From NCBI RefSeq assembly GCF_949628265.1, contig NC_088788.1:29994335-30058334 (forward strand): a DNA stretch of 64,000 nt, in the 5' to 3' direction. The first letter of the stretch is position 1, and every line of letters begins with the position of its first letter. The notes beneath the pieces are model-generated. The model saw only the letters and a list, made by a program, of their open reading frames with translations. It was not told the origin of the DNA and ran no database searches. This DNA comes from Cloeon dipterum. Taxonomy: Eukaryota; Arthropoda; Insecta; Ephemeroptera; Baetidae. The position numbers were made by a program, and so were the translations under genes. This document shows positions 1-14,300 of this stretch, piece by piece.

Positions 1-3000
1 TATTTTTTGCCAACGGAGATTCACAGTAAAAGCTCTGAAACTACTATACTCAGTTTTAAGTTATTTCCAATAAGTATGACATTAAAAACGTAAAGAACTA
101 TTCTTTAATCATGCAGATTCGATATCTATAATTGTGTCGACAATTGAAATTGAGGTTTTTTTAACCTCGCCCTAAGTTTATTCCTTACGAACGGCAGTTG
201 CAAAATAATGTTTGCAGTTCAAGCTTCAATTTCTACATAAGATATAGAGAAAAAAATGATATCTTGATCTTGGCAAGCATTATTGTAAGGAGCAATAAAT
301 TAAGATATGCATTATTGGGGAGGTAAAAAAAATCCCAAAGGTTCTTGCGGTGCTCAAAATGATTTGAACTTGTTGGTAACCTCTTTGCAACTTTTAATTC
401 TTGGCCATGACCACGGGAAAATAGGTCGTGTAAATTTGGTCATTATTATATCGATTATTTTTCAATCACCTCAAATGCCTATAGCTATTTGCCAACAACA
501 TGTGGCGCTTTCTTCACCTGTAATCAGCAAAAACCCTCGTTTTGCGGTTAGTCGGGATAATTGTGGCAAATCTTTTGCTACCAAGGAACGCAGCTTCATT
601 ATTAAGTGGCGAACTACGGAAAATTGACAAGCCAGCTATTTCCAACAAATCGAGCAGTCTTGGAGCGAGCGGATCCCCCGGAGCAGGAATTAGATTTGTG
701 CGTTGACGCAATCGCCCCAAGCCCGAAAGCAAGGTGCTGATGACGAGAAAAACGATGACAATTTTCAAGCTCTGGGAATTGAGCGTGAAGGCGAGAGTTG
801 TTTTACAATCACCTCGGCTCTTGGCAGGGAGCGGCGTATGTTTTTCTAATGCAGAATTTGTTTGTTATGACTTTTCTGACTATTTTACGGATCGCGGTGG
901 CACGAAAGTGGCAGATATGAAGGCGCGCCACCGAATAAATTGTTTTAATTAGCTGAAAGCAAAGTCGCGTTTAGGTTAAATATACCACCTCCTTGGAGGT
1001 CTTTCAACTTTAATAGAGCCTGTTATTTATTTGCAAATGAGATTTTCGCGTCGTCGTCTCCCTCAGATGAAAGCTAGGCACTACTGCTAAAATCTTTACG
1101 AAGCGGATTACGAGCTTTCCGCACTTGCACTTTCCGTGCTGTTTGCGAGAGAGAGATATTTGAGGAAAACAGATGCGCTCGTCGATCTTTCAACTCGCGA
1201 GTTAAATGCTCTTTCGACGAGAGTAAAGGGGAATGCTCTTGTTGACACATCTCCACTCAAGACACTGGCACAAATCTAGATTTTAAAATATTTACTCAAT
1301 CTCTGTAAAAAAAGTTGCATTTTATGCAAATTGTTTCGTTTTTAAATTTTGGTGCGGTCATATTCTTTGTCCGGGAGTCTTTTTTGCTCAAAGTAAAAGT
1401 CAGTAAGTAGCAAATATTAAATTAATCTTGTCTTTATCCTGTGGTTTCTACCTGCAGACGAAAGCGATAAATTGAATAGTGCTTCAAGTCCCTCAACAAA
1501 CGCACTATTGAATTTCACAAATAAAATAAAATATCACTCTGCACAGTTTTTACCTATATACACTCTAGTTCTTATCTTTGACATAATCTCGAGACATCAC
1601 TAGCATAAGTGTCGTTTAGTTTATAAAATTGTTTGTATCGGGTTAAAATTTTTGTTATCATAAAATAATTTACCTGTGCAGAATAACATTTGTAAAAAAA
1701 AGTGTCATCTGGAGTGTGTCCTCTCCGAAACTCAATTTCCAGCTTCACCGCTCCTTTGAAGAAATCGAGGCCAAACATCATTTTATTACCCAAGCGTTTC
1801 GTCAAGGGGCGCGTATTTCCGCTTTCGAAATCCCTCAAGCTGTCTTCAGCTTATTGAAACTCCTACTCTCGGCTTCGATTTGATGCCGAAAATAGTGAAT
1901 TCCGTAAATTCCTGAAGTTGTGACGGTTTTTGCCTTGTAGAACGGATATTGCTCAAACACTGAATTGCACGCGACAAGGTTTTAATAGGTTGCCCACCTG
2001 ACCGCAGCCTGCGGATCCGGGAGGTTGAAGCGTACGGCTCACATCGTGCTTGATTGGACTTAATTGGCTCAAGGGAATATTCTGGTGTGCAGAGAAAAAG
2101 CCAGTGCACCTGTGCACTTTGTGAGTGGAATTTATCTGTCATTCGACATAGCAAAATCAAGGACTTTATGCATAAGCGACTATTTTGTTTAACGTTGTCT
2201 AATATTTGGTCTCCACCGCAATCTCTGTTGATTAGGCTTTCAATATTCGTGTTGCAATGTTCGGGCTGTCTGAGTCACTTCCATAATTGAATTTCATTTG
2301 AATTGCAGCGATCATAAAATTTAACGAGGCGACGTTCCATGCGCAACGCGCTTTGCAATAGCACTGAATTTTCCATGCATTATACCTAATGTGGGGTTTG
2401 CTCCTGATTAAGTCGGTTGGGAACAGGTCATTGAGTAGTTATATTTAATATTTGTTTGATCTTCTTATTATAATGATTTTGAAAAATTATAATCTGATTC
2501 TCTAAGGGGTGATACTAATTCAACTTATCGATAGAAATATACCTCAATCCAGGATTGCCTTGATCAATACTTTTTATTTAACACAAATACGTGTAAAAGT
2601 AACGTTATCTGTCCTATAAACCACTTGTTCAAGTGACAAAAATTTGCGGACTTAGCTGCTTGTGTCAAACTAGTCAGGTTATTATCATTCAATTCAATTT
2701 GCCTTAATACTCATTATTTATTTAGTCACTTAATACGATAAAATTGAAAACTACTAAAAATGGACAAAAATTATTTTGTAGAAAATATGCCATGGCAAAG
2801 TGTAGTGCTACGAAAACAAATTTGGTTTGAATATAGCATATAGAAATTGTAAAAAAAATCAGTAATCTAGATTGGAAAGCTTAAAGGCAAATAAAATTAG
2901 CGATTTTTAAAAATTATATATGTGGATTCAATATGGCTAGAAAAGGTTTATAATTTTTTAGCAAGATGGGCAGTTATGGGTAGACTTGAGATCTACTGAG

Positions 3001-6000
3001 GATAATATTAAGCAATCATTTAAATAAAACTGTTATTTTTTAGCTCTTAACAGCGTACATGAGTCATTATTTACATCCATGTTTCGCCAGCTTTTGTTGG
3101 CCAGCCTCAATTATTTGTGGACACGAAAGTTTGTTACCCAGCCCGACGTTTTATTGTTTGCAGAGTGGTAATCTCGCACTTCTTGTTTTACAGCCCTGCC
3201 TTTAACTTACAACCCGACATAAAATTTCGCGCGCCAGCGTGCAGGAATTTCGTTCGAAAGCAAATGCGCGCGTCTCACTTTGTTGTTTGGGCCGCGGATT
3301 TAATCGTCGTGATCTCATTTTGATGGGTCCAAGAGCGATGTTCCGCTAATTAGTCTCATCGCGTCAAGTCTCGGGCAGCACCTGCAGTTGAGATTAAAGT
3401 CTATCTGCAGCAGACACGCAAGCACAACGTCTGGCTGACACTTTAATTTGCATATTAACACCGAAAAGGTGGATCGTCTTTCGAGATGAGAGCAAACGCG
3501 GCTCTGATTAATGGCATCATCTCGGTGCTATTACGCGCGCGTTTGAAAGTGAATTTTCGCCAGAGCCGAGAGCCAGTTACTATACGGCGCGCTCGAATTC
3601 TTGGCACATGTCCGCGTCTACCATGAGAAATGCCCCTCGCATTTAAAAATATGACCATCAAGCATTCGGCCGTTTATCATTCCGCGGACGAAATCGAGCA
3701 TGCCCACCGGACGTTTCCTTCTTCTGCCCGCCCGCAATTTTATGATTCAATTTCGAGCGGACAGACAGTCGCGTGTTCGGCTGGTGCACAATTCCATCCC
3801 CCTCGTGTCAGCTGCTGCGACTTCCTTGATTGCATCTCGCTCGTCCCGGAAACTTTTCGTCGAGGACACTTTCCTCCAAGCGCACTATCCCTGGATGATC
3901 AGATGCAAAAGTTTGGGGAGGGATTCCTAGTTTCCTTCCATTCCATAAATCACGAAGCCAACTCTCCCAGAGCGATCCGGAGATGAAAAACTGATTTAAA
4001 TAAAATTATAAAAGACCGTTGGAGCATGAAAATTACAAAAAAATAAATATCAAAGATCCACACAAAAGGAAATATTTTCATTTTTTAGGACACAAAATAA
4101 TTAGTTGTGAAAAATTGAAATCTCCCCACTGCCAATTGGAAACACAAATAGAATTGAAAATAATTTTTCTGTTTTAAAAATTTTAGGTATTGACGCCAGC
4201 AAACTAAGGACATCGTTGATCTTAGAAAGCAGCCGATAGAATTGGTTCTTCAAACAATTGAACTCTAAACAATGTACAACAATTAAAAGAGGATTAAGCT
4301 GGCATAAAGCCTCAAATTTTACCTTTTACGGTGCTTCACCATTTTCTCAAGGAATATTTTGATTCCTCTCGTCGAAGTATATCCAACCATGTACGCCTTA
4401 TCCAGGAGAAAAATTATTTCAAGTAGAGGGACAGTGCTCGTGTTTTGAAAATCTCACAAACTCTTGAGCCAATTTTCCCAAAAATAAGCAAGGAATTTTC
4501 AAGTTTCGTGGTATCAATCCTCTTTAAAACGATTTAAAGATAGCGTTCCATTTATACCTTCCATGAAAGGCATGCGAACAGAACCCTTCACATAATCTTA
4601 TTTACATAAATTTTGTATGCAAAAAATCAGCAGCGGACCGTTATAATATTGGCCATAAAAATGCATGGCCAATAAATAAATAAAGCTCATTTTGATGAAA
4701 GGAGGATTGATAAACGATTGATTTGACTAGCAGAATGGGCAGTTAAAGGGCTTTTGTTCCTCGTGCGGCTCGGCGTCGTAAAAGCGCCACATGAACATCA
4801 TTGCAGATGATTCCGCGCGCATCTCTGGTCGGCAGCGGCTGGTTTTGATTTCGCGCAGTTTATAGTTGCAATGCTCGCTCGGACCGATCTCGGGTTTCCC
4901 TCGGCAAATTGCAAACATTCCCTTGGGAAAAGACTATCTTCTTTCTCTCTCCGCGGGTAGGGCAACCTTCACATGTTTGGACGATTGAATTTATAGAGCG
5001 GCGCGCTGCCTTGATTGAGTGGTCGCTAAAGGGTTGCGACATTTGCATCGGCGGCGGTAATGACGACGATAAGAGAGCCTCTCGTTGAGGCGAATCTCTC
5101 CAAAGGGGACGATTTGCATGTTCAAACACCATGCTTTCATCAGCGCAAAATACTCGTCCTTTCCCACTAAAATGGGTCTCTCAGCGCCCTTTCCACTATT
5201 CATTTTCAATTTCAATTGAAAGGTAAGCGAATGACGAGAAAAGCAATTGCTGGAAATTCTGGTATTGCGCTGTTCAATCGAACAATAAAATTTGTTAATT
5301 AAATTTTACGATCAATTTTATTATGCAATGCTCTGGTGTATTTTTGTTCAAAGTTCCTTTCATTAGAACAGAGATCATTTAAATACAACTCACATTTATT
5401 ACAACTCTTTTACCTCCAGCGCAAGCATCAAGGAAACATTAAGCCGTATACAGAAAATGAAAACAATGCAGCCATATTTTCTCAGTTTAATCTCTTGGAA
5501 TCCGCGGAAAATAACGCAAAGCTCGAGAGGAGGAAAAAGTAAAGCAGCCACAGGGCGTGAAATGATTTTAACCTCGTCGGCTGTGTGCGTTTTTATTACA
5601 CATCTGTCATAAATAATAAAAGCGTTGAGAGGCGCAAAGTGCACCGAGCGCGAGAGTAGCGGCGTTGCATCGGCAATTTTTGCACTGCATGCTCATGACA
5701 ATGCATCTCTCTCTTTGCCGCTCGCTCTGTGCTGAATTGTGTGGCACGAGTTTGCAGCATCCCTCGCAGGGCAGCTTTTAAGGACGAAATTATCGAACGA
5801 GCCATAATGCAAACGCCGGCAGCATATTGTGCGAGCGCTGCCAAGCGCGACCTTTGTGCGAAGCACCTAATGTTTCTGCACATAATTTCGCATTAACAGA
5901 GCTTTCGCCATGCCATTACCAGACCAAGTTTGCAATTTTCTGCTGACAGTTCATTCCACGACGGAAGTTAATTAACTCACTGAATAACTTGACCTTTCCC

Positions 6001-9000
6001 TTTCATGATCATGGTGTGCCTATCGGTTTGTGAAATAGCTTTGATGTTTAATTGCTGCGTAATAGTGACAAAGTATTGTTAATGCTAAATTTAGAGTCTT
6101 CATTACAGCTATATTGAGAATAAATTTTTCCAAATGATCACAACGTGGTTTCTACTAACAAACTGTCAGGGTTGTACTCTCAACCTCAACATTATATCAT
6201 TATTCTTATAATCAACGCATTTACGTCATAAAACAATATATTTTTGTCGAGAAATTTCTAGGGAGATGAGTGATTCTAAAGCAACCCAAAATATAAAATT
6301 CTACCTTATCCATAAATTTTCAACTACGGGAATGAACAGAAAAAAACACTTTTATTGATATAGCACCAAGACTAGAACGACATATTTTGGGAATAACAAA
6401 ACATCGTTTTTTTTCTTTTAGCAAACAATCTTTTTCTTCCCTCATCTTCTCGTGAAACTATTATTTATTGCCTTGATGCAATGTTATATTCTTGATTCAG
6501 ATAGTGCCACCGTTAAGTTGGAAACTTTCCTCCGTGCTCTTGTGGTTTATTTTTCTTTCCGCTCATCTGGTTATCAAAAAGTTAATTTTTTTGGAAATCA
6601 TTTACAAACCACTTTTTGCGCAACGTTTTTACTCCATCGCTGTTTCCGCCCTGTCAAACAGAGACGAAATATTGCTCTTCCAGAAGAATCGGCTTTTGCG
6701 ATCGTTATGGAGCAATAAGGCTTTTGAGCAAAACCTCCACTCGAAATTGCAATCCGCCACCATTAATCTTCTTTGCTCCTACTGGCACAACGCAATGCCA
6801 GATGCGAAGTGTCTCCCTTGGGGTCGTGAGAAGTAGTCCATTTTAAATTATTATATAGCAGCATCATTCATTTCAATTTGCCCCGGTTGCAGGAAATTTT
6901 CATAACCATTTCACTGAGAAAAATTACTGCTTTCAGGAGAATAAGACACTGAACCCTATAATTCCTTTACGATCATTTCCCCTGAGTAAAATTATACCAC
7001 AGAAAATATTTCAACAAATTCATATTAATTTTTGTAATTGGAGCATAGAATTTTTCAACTCTTTCCTTGATTTGAATAATGAAGCTTTGTTTGAGGGAAG
7101 CATCAATTTCCACATCCCTGTACACTTCAGGGCCACCCTCCTTTTCGACCCACCCCATATCATCTGCGTGATGCAAGCACAGCAGAGCTTGGAAATGTGT
7201 CAGCAAGTCTACCGACCGACCGACGGACAGAGCTACACGACGCTAGGAACAACAAGCAGCCAGTATCTGATAGGATATCTAATGGCCGGCCGAGTGCATC
7301 CGTCGCCGTCTTCGAATGTCACCAACACACGAGCGAGCGAGCATTGATCCGCGCGCGCAATTGCACAAATGCATCTCCCTCTGCTGCATACAGTGTTTGC
7401 ATGCGGTCTTAAAATGCCGATGAACAAATAAGAAAGAAATCGTGCCACTCTCGAAATATCATATTTCTGGCTCGATTTCAAGTCGTTTCTGCGAGAAGAA
7501 GTGGCCGAGAAACTGCTCTTTCTTGCACTTCCTGCTCGAGTCGACTTTCCGGATTGCACACAGTGTTGGCCGCTGATTTCATGCAGGTGAACATTCATGT
7601 CCCAGCAACTTTGTTTGCCTAAGAGGAAGTCGCTCTTCTGCGCGTTCCGCAGGAAGTACCCATTATCGGGTCGTTGTGGATGTTCAACGCGAGATGTAAT
7701 TATCAAAAAATTCAATTACTCTTACGAATGCGTGACCTTTCCGGCGATTGGCTGTATTGGTAAAAACGCCAGACAAAGGGAACATTAAAACCTGCTGTCT
7801 CTGCCGCGGTTTCTCTTGCAATTAGTTAGAAGGGTCTGTGAACGTGACTGAAATTCAAATTCGCTGTATCTATAGAGCATAATGAGAACGAATGTGGTCC
7901 TGAAACACTCACTAATGGCGTAAGTTTGGAATGGCGTTTCTAACTCTATACTTGAACAAATTGCTTGAAGCAAGCTGTCCCAGCCAGGTGCGTTTGGAAG
8001 AACACTAATAATTAATGTTTTTCACTAATTCACAATTTGCAAATATATTTATAAATTTATTTTTAATTCTAAAATTTAAAAAATAGGTACTTTTGTATAA
8101 ATTCTTCGGAAGCGCGCAATTCATTAATTGCTTTTTAACACATGACAGGCTTTTCGAGAAAAACTTTAATAATTTATAGTGATTTTTAGACATTTTGATA
8201 TCAGTAAAGTAAAGCTTATACAAGTGGAGAATATTCAGTCACTGGTCCATCGTAAAAATACTTCTACTGATGGGATCACATATACATATGATATACGTGT
8301 ATGATTTGAAAATCAACTTTAAGGATAACATTTATTCACGAAATGAGGATGAAATTTCATAACTTGACATAAGTTGCAGAAAGAACATCTCTGCTCAAGG
8401 AGATGAGGTGACGCTAAAAAATTCTCATTACTCTGAGAGTAGGGGCAACTCATTAAGGCGCCAGGCACTCGACGCGTGCATATTAAAAATTCCCCCAAAG
8501 CGTCTCCTGAGGAATTCACAAAAATACTTTCGGCAACGCTCCTCATGCGTAATGCAAAGGGTTCGTCAGCCCGGCACTTTCACCCTAGAAATTTTATTAT
8601 TAAATTTGCAAATGTCAATTTGCTAAGCAACAACGAACGCCCGGGGGTGAAAAGGTGGTGCGAATACCGATGGCACTCTGCTGCTGCAACCGGAGGGAAA
8701 TAATGCAATTAGAAAAGAGCCGGGCCACTATGCGAAAAGAATTTGGGTAATGCGGGCTAGCATCTCGGGCCGGAGGAATGTGTTGTTGTTGGTCGCCCGA
8801 CGCCGTTCTCGCACGTAATTTTCCACTTTGCTTGGCAGCCCCGACGCCTTTTAAGTAATGGAAAATTCGCCAAGCAAGTGTTATCCGGCCGGGCGGGATG
8901 CATACGAGGCCAGGCGCGAGAACGAGAATTTCGCACACGCAAGCAGCCTGTCACTCACGCCCGGTGCCAACTACTTATGCTGTCGGTCCGAATTAGAAGC

Positions 9001-11180
9001 AGATAACAAACGATTGGGGAGTTGATGCAAATTGAATAGGCCCCCTGCGCAATGGAAAGAGATGAAATGAGTCGAATGGCAAAACGGGAAATCCAACAAC
9101 GCAATCTGACAGACAGGTCTCTAAAACTTATCGTGAAATAACATCTTTCAAAAATAAAAATCTGAAATAACTTGCAGAGCAGCCCTTTGAAAATGCATGC
9201 AACTGCTTAAAGGCGTCAAATGTGTGAGATCACATCTTCAAAGTGCTCCATTGTATATTAAAGTTGCAATCGTTGTTTTCAATTACATAATATCGTTGGT
9301 TATAAACATATATGAGAGCATTGCTCTTATTGTGAGATTAGAATTGATTTAATAAAACCCACGTGTGGAGCACTTTCAAGCAGCAAAAAAAAATACTTGC
9401 ACTCTCTCAGTAATTAATCTCTATTTTTGAGGAAAATAAATGAACAAATAAATATTCAACTAGCTCACAAAATTTGAAAATAATTATTGAACTAGAAGAT
9501 TGTAAATAGTCATTCTTTCTTCTGAATAATGGACTTACAAGAAGAATTATGCGCCAAAGATTTAAGCTCCACTGAGAAAACTACCACTAAACCCGGAAAA
9601 CCCCTTGCAGCCAACTGTTATGCAGTTATTAAAAGTAGATAATTAACTTTTTAACGTCTCACTCGTTGAAAACTCTGCAGAAACTTATATTCCTTTTAAA
9701 CAATTTGATGAGAGACATTGTAAGCTACCAAGAAATTGCGAAAGTATGTTCATTAAGAGTCTATTTCTGCTTGAACACTTTGCGAAATGCGAGCAGACTC
9801 TGGATGGAGTTTATATTTAAAACAATTAACTGCACAAGCACTATAGCCTTGGGCTACATAGATTGCTATAAATTCGCAGAATGAAATCCAATTTAAACGA
9901 CAGGCAAGCTTCAGCGAGGGGATAGCGCACAGTACGAAGAACTTCCCCGAGACAAAAGGTTGTGCGATTAACTAAGTTCAAGGCTGGCCACCACGTATCG
10001 CAGTGCAATGCAAATGCTGCAAATCCAATAAATGCCGGCGAATTCGCGAAACGGAGAGAGATTAAACGACGTAAATAACACGTTGGCTGCAAATTAAATT
10101 CCAGTAGCCACGAGCAGAGAAGCACGGAGTCGAAGGAGCAGAGATTTGCATGCAAATTATTACGCGACTGCGACAGAATCACACAGGGGTGAAGCTCTGA
10201 TTTCTATCAAATCACACGTTCACTCTTGCAAGTCAGAATGGAGGCAGTGACACGCGCCCCGAGGGCAGACGTAAATTAAGTTTGCGTCTAATCCACGCAC
10301 ATGTCTCTCAATCTTTCACGACATGACAGCCCAAATCTTCAGTCGACCGCGGGGAAAAGACTTTAAATTGCTCCAGAATGACAGTTATCGGATAATGTTT
10401 GTTTTTCACATAATTCAGCTCTATAAGAAGCCCAAGAAATGAATTTCAGTGACATAAACCTTCCTCCTAATTAGGATATTTTTAGAGTTTTGATCTCTTA
10501 CTGTAGAACCATTTGGAAGAAGTGCAACGCACTGAAAAAAATAGTAAAGTTTGTGGCGACTGTTCTCATGTCCAGCTGACCTTAATTTCTTATTCATAGA
10601 TTTAGATTACTTAATTTGGGAAGGCAAAGAGAGGAAGCACAGGGTCGAGTTGTGCTTGGTCCAGTATTAAATTATTTTCTCTAAAGGATAGGAGCGGATG
10701 CCGGAGTTCCGCACTGCTACCGCGAATGCTTGCTATCAGATCGCTGTGTTTTGTGTACAGAATTGTTGGCTTTTCCTCAACAAGACATGACATCCCTTTG
10801 ATATTAACTTTCAGCTACTACTTCTGAAGAAGACAGACTGACAAACACACGGCATGGCACTTTTCAAACTACTGGATCAGCTTTTGTAAGTCTCAAGATA
10901 CAGAACGTTTCTTCCAAATATTCCTAAAAAGATCATTCAATGTGAAAAATTGTTCTTAACGAATTTGATTAAATTTATCAATTTAAATACAAATAGAAAA
11001 TTTTTGAAAGCCCCCGGATTCATGTTATTGCCACGTCCCTGTTATCCTCGGTCTCAAATTGGAGACCAAGAACAAGCTTTTCCGCATGAAAACGTGTCCA
11101 ACGAAAACACGCTCGCAATCAGAATATTCATTTCGAGTTACTCGGGGGAACAAAGTGGCACACAGGGGTGGCCAGCTTAC
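1..11180. other. non-coding DNA left of the receptor exon
   Basis: I see no recognisable gene here. Open frames are short, lack family motifs, and mostly fall in GC-richer islands (about 3.1-3.96, 4.74-5.22, 5.6-5.9, 7.1-7.8, 8.4-9.05 and 9.9-10.35 kb) separated by AT-rich stretches. If the exon at 11181-11343 belongs to a CCAP receptor gene read leftwards, this stretch would be its second intron; I searched for the expected first transmembrane segment on the minus strand and did not find it. The islands could be regulatory elements, which would need cross-species conservation to show. Confidence 0.6.
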
Positions 11181-11343
11181 CTCGTAAAAGTAGAACTGGT
11201 TGATGTCGCCCTCGGCCCCCGCCAGCGTGTCGTTGGCTGTGTCGTTGGTCGGCCCCTCGAACGCGGCGGTCGGCAACCCGGCGAGCAGTTCGCTCATTTC
11301 CTCGGTCGAGGTCATCTTGCCCGCGGTCTACAGCATTCCTCGC
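11181..11343 (-). CDS. CCAPR: first coding exon of a CCAP-receptor-like neuropeptide GPCR (partial)
   Basis: The exon is bounded by an acceptor (TTTTCAG, exon from 11343) and a donor (GAG then GTAAGC, exon end 11181). ATG at 11315 opens 45 in-frame codons ending at phase 0. The peptide is acidic and threonine-rich, with two N-glycosylation sequons (NDT at residues 24 and 28), and ends INQFYFYE. Fly and beetle receptors for crustacean cardioactive peptide have the same FYFYE just before the first transmembrane helix, so this fits an extracellular N-terminus. The family are class A GPCRs related to the vertebrate neuropeptide S receptor, with roles in ecdysis and heart rate in insects. No signal peptide is seen, which is usual for the family. 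The next exon should start at TEQF but is not in the window. The bases 11316-11343 are 5' UTR. The call rests on a short motif plus exon structure. Confidence 0.6.
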
Positions 11344-14300
11344 CTGAAAATAAGTGGAAAAGGAGATCAGAAATCGAGAGTGGACGAAATGGAGCTGCAG
11401 CGGGGAAAAGAGAGAACATATTGCTCTCGGCGGGCGCGATTTGGGGTGTGCTGGCAACAAATTTCTTATTTCTAAATATATATTTCCTCTCTGGCTGCAG
11501 CGTGTTAGTGTGTGGGCTGCGAGGAAATGTCTCTCTGTCTCATTCAGTCGGAAGGTGCATAAATCTCGGCTGATCGCATTGCCAATGCGAGAGGGAGGAA
11601 TAACTTGAGTGCATTGCAACTATAAAACGCGATTCGTGTTATTATTTGTCCTCTGCCTCTGGATGCATTTCCCCGGCGATGTTATTGGCTTAAATGAAAT
11701 ATGGAGAATTTATGCATCATTGGGAGAGCTCGTCCACTTGCTTGGGTTTTCTATCTGTTCTCAGCTACGCTCTCGTTAGAATTGGGTTGCTGCACTTCTC
11801 TCAAAACCAAGAAAATCCCAAAGAAAATTGTACAATTTCTCGAGCGAAATTTGACTCTTGGTCTCTTATGGACCAGTTTTTTTTTAGATAAAATTATCAT
11901 TTGTAGATAGATCAGCAAATTCAGACGCTAAACACTGCTGTCACATTACAAAAATAGTACATTGTAAAAAATGAATATCCACGGAGAAAAGCAATTTTTA
12001 ACTTTCTGTTTCCTTCGTTTCAGTCTCTCAGAGTTCTTTTAATTCATGAGGGAGCTGAGTCCACAGTGTAAGACTTAAAATATGAAAATATCGAAAAGAT
12101 CAGCTAAAAAATGGATTCATATCATTTATGGCAGAAATCGGTTTACTAGCTCAGCAATATCTTTCTCCGATATTAATTTAAACCAGGGATGGAAATTGAT
12201 TTTTACGCGCACATCAGTTCGCCTTAAATATTGAGACGAAACGCGGCAAACATGCAGAAGAGGCGCACTCGTAAAAGAAAATCACTTTTTTTGGCCAGCG
12301 GTACGCGAGCTGGAAGACCGTGCGGTAAATCACGCATGCAAAGGGACGAAAGGCTTTATCGGATAAGCGTACGTATAAATTACGCGGTGGCCGTTTGTGG
12401 TGGTCGTATGGCACATCGGTATTAATAAGCGGCTGCGCGTCGAACGAGCCAAGTCCGATCGACAGACACACTCTTCTGGCCGGCTCACATAACACAGCAG
12501 CAGTTCGACGGACGATTCTCGCCCATTTCCATTCATGGGCAGAGGGCGTCCGCCCAGTGCATTCGCTCGTGAAAAGATTTATGGAATCTGCTCTTAAATT
12601 AGCATCAAGCAAAAATGCAGCTTGCAGAGAAAGAGAGATATCATTTCTGCTGCGCGCTCATGCACTTGTGAGCAGATCTCTTGCGAAACGCAGACGGATT
12701 CGCAAATGTGCGGCATAAAGGAAGCTGCGCGCACTCCTGTTTCTGGAGAGGGATGCACTTTGTCTTTGCAGACCTCGCAGCTGCAGCTTCAAAGGAAATT
12801 GATAAAAAGCCTTTGGCATGCATTCTCGCCATTCAAACGGAACAGTGCAAATCTGGAAGTTTGACTAGCTGGAAATTACACCTCAGATGGCAATCGTTTG
12901 TGTGTGCACTCACAGTGGGGGAAAGTGCGCTCTCCATAAAACACATGCTTGCAATTTGGGTCGTGCAGTATTGGAGAAGGTTCGCAAATATTACTTTTAA
13001 ATATGCAGAATAGCATAAAAGTGTCTCAACGAAATGGCAATTATCTTTTATTTTACGGGAAATTAAATATGACCCACATGCGAATGATGTGATCAAAGTT
13101 CAAACAAATCTCAATTTAACATATAATTAAACAGACGAAATTGATTTTTTTTTACAATACGTGTATCAGGAGCTTCCTATAAGTTTGTGAAGAAAATATC
13201 ATATTAATTGTTATTATAGAAAATAAATTCAAAAAATTATTATGACAAAATTTTAAGAAAGTTGTGCAATGTTTAAAGTTTTTAATATTTCTCACTGGGA
13301 ACGCTATAGTTTTAGAACTGACAGTTCATTTTGTTTTTAATCAAAGGCCTATCCGACGCCTTTTACTGTCACACTGCAAATGGAAACCGTGGTGAATCTT
13401 TCACGTCACTAAGCCAATATGAGCAGCACAATCGGCGAGTGCATAAAAAGCGCGCAAGCAAAATCGTCAGCTGGCGGTGCACGCGGTGGCCAGAGGGCAT
13501 GGTGTTGACCCCCGCCGACTGGTGCAGTCGATTTGTCGTTTAATATATATGTGAGTCTCTCATCACGGAGAGATGCACTCCCAGCAAAGCCAGCGCACAT
13601 ATTCTTGCTCTATCCCTCGCTTCCGCGCTGCTGTAGAGCCAGAGCGCAGTAAAATTCTTATATGCAGGTCATTTTCATGTATTTCGCACAAAGAAGCCGA
13701 GCTGACTAGCTGGCTGCCGCGCGCAGCAGAAAAGACGAATGAATGCTAATGTGATGACGCTGGGAGCAAGAAATGTGTGCAAGTCAGTACAAACGTGCAT
13801 ATCGCTGAAATTTATTATCGCCGGAGACGCGCGGCGTGTGTCCCTTTCAGCATCCCGCGCGCTTTGAGAGATGAATTTATGACACGAAACAGACAGCCGT
13901 CCTTTTTTCACATAACGACTCCTCAGTGGGAGAGACGCGGATTGGGAATAATGCAGATACTATAGGTTTCCAATAAAAGAGACGGTGCCTAACTTTGCCG
14001 AAATAAAAGTCCAAAGCAGTTATTTGAGGGAACAAAGTCCACCCTTCTTAAAGTTTGAATGCAAAATAAAACCAATATCTGAAAATCTGGGAAAACGAGA
14101 AACTGATTTAATTTATTTTGACGATTGTTGACTCGCTTGCTTCATGATCGACCAATTTCTGTCCTTTTTGACGAAGAAAGGGGTTTTTATTTTATTGTCG
14201 AGCAAAGGAATGGAATATCCTCAAATTTAACACGCTCTCAGTTGCTCTAGAGTAATGAGTAGTACTAAAATTAATTTTATAAAGTCAAACGAAGTGTCTT

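Noticed and set aside
7233..7715. 160-residue minus-strand open frame
   Set aside because: No recognisable domain, low-complexity basic/serine composition typical of GC-rich non-coding islands, and no supporting splice or polyA context.
10950..11573. 207-residue plus-strand open frame
   Set aside because: It runs antisense over the receptor exon and its splice sites; no domain is visible, and the opposite strand explains the base composition.
11128..11619. 163-residue minus-strand open frame
   Set aside because: It is a different frame across the same exon and intron boundaries; the 11315 ATG frame matches the receptor motif.
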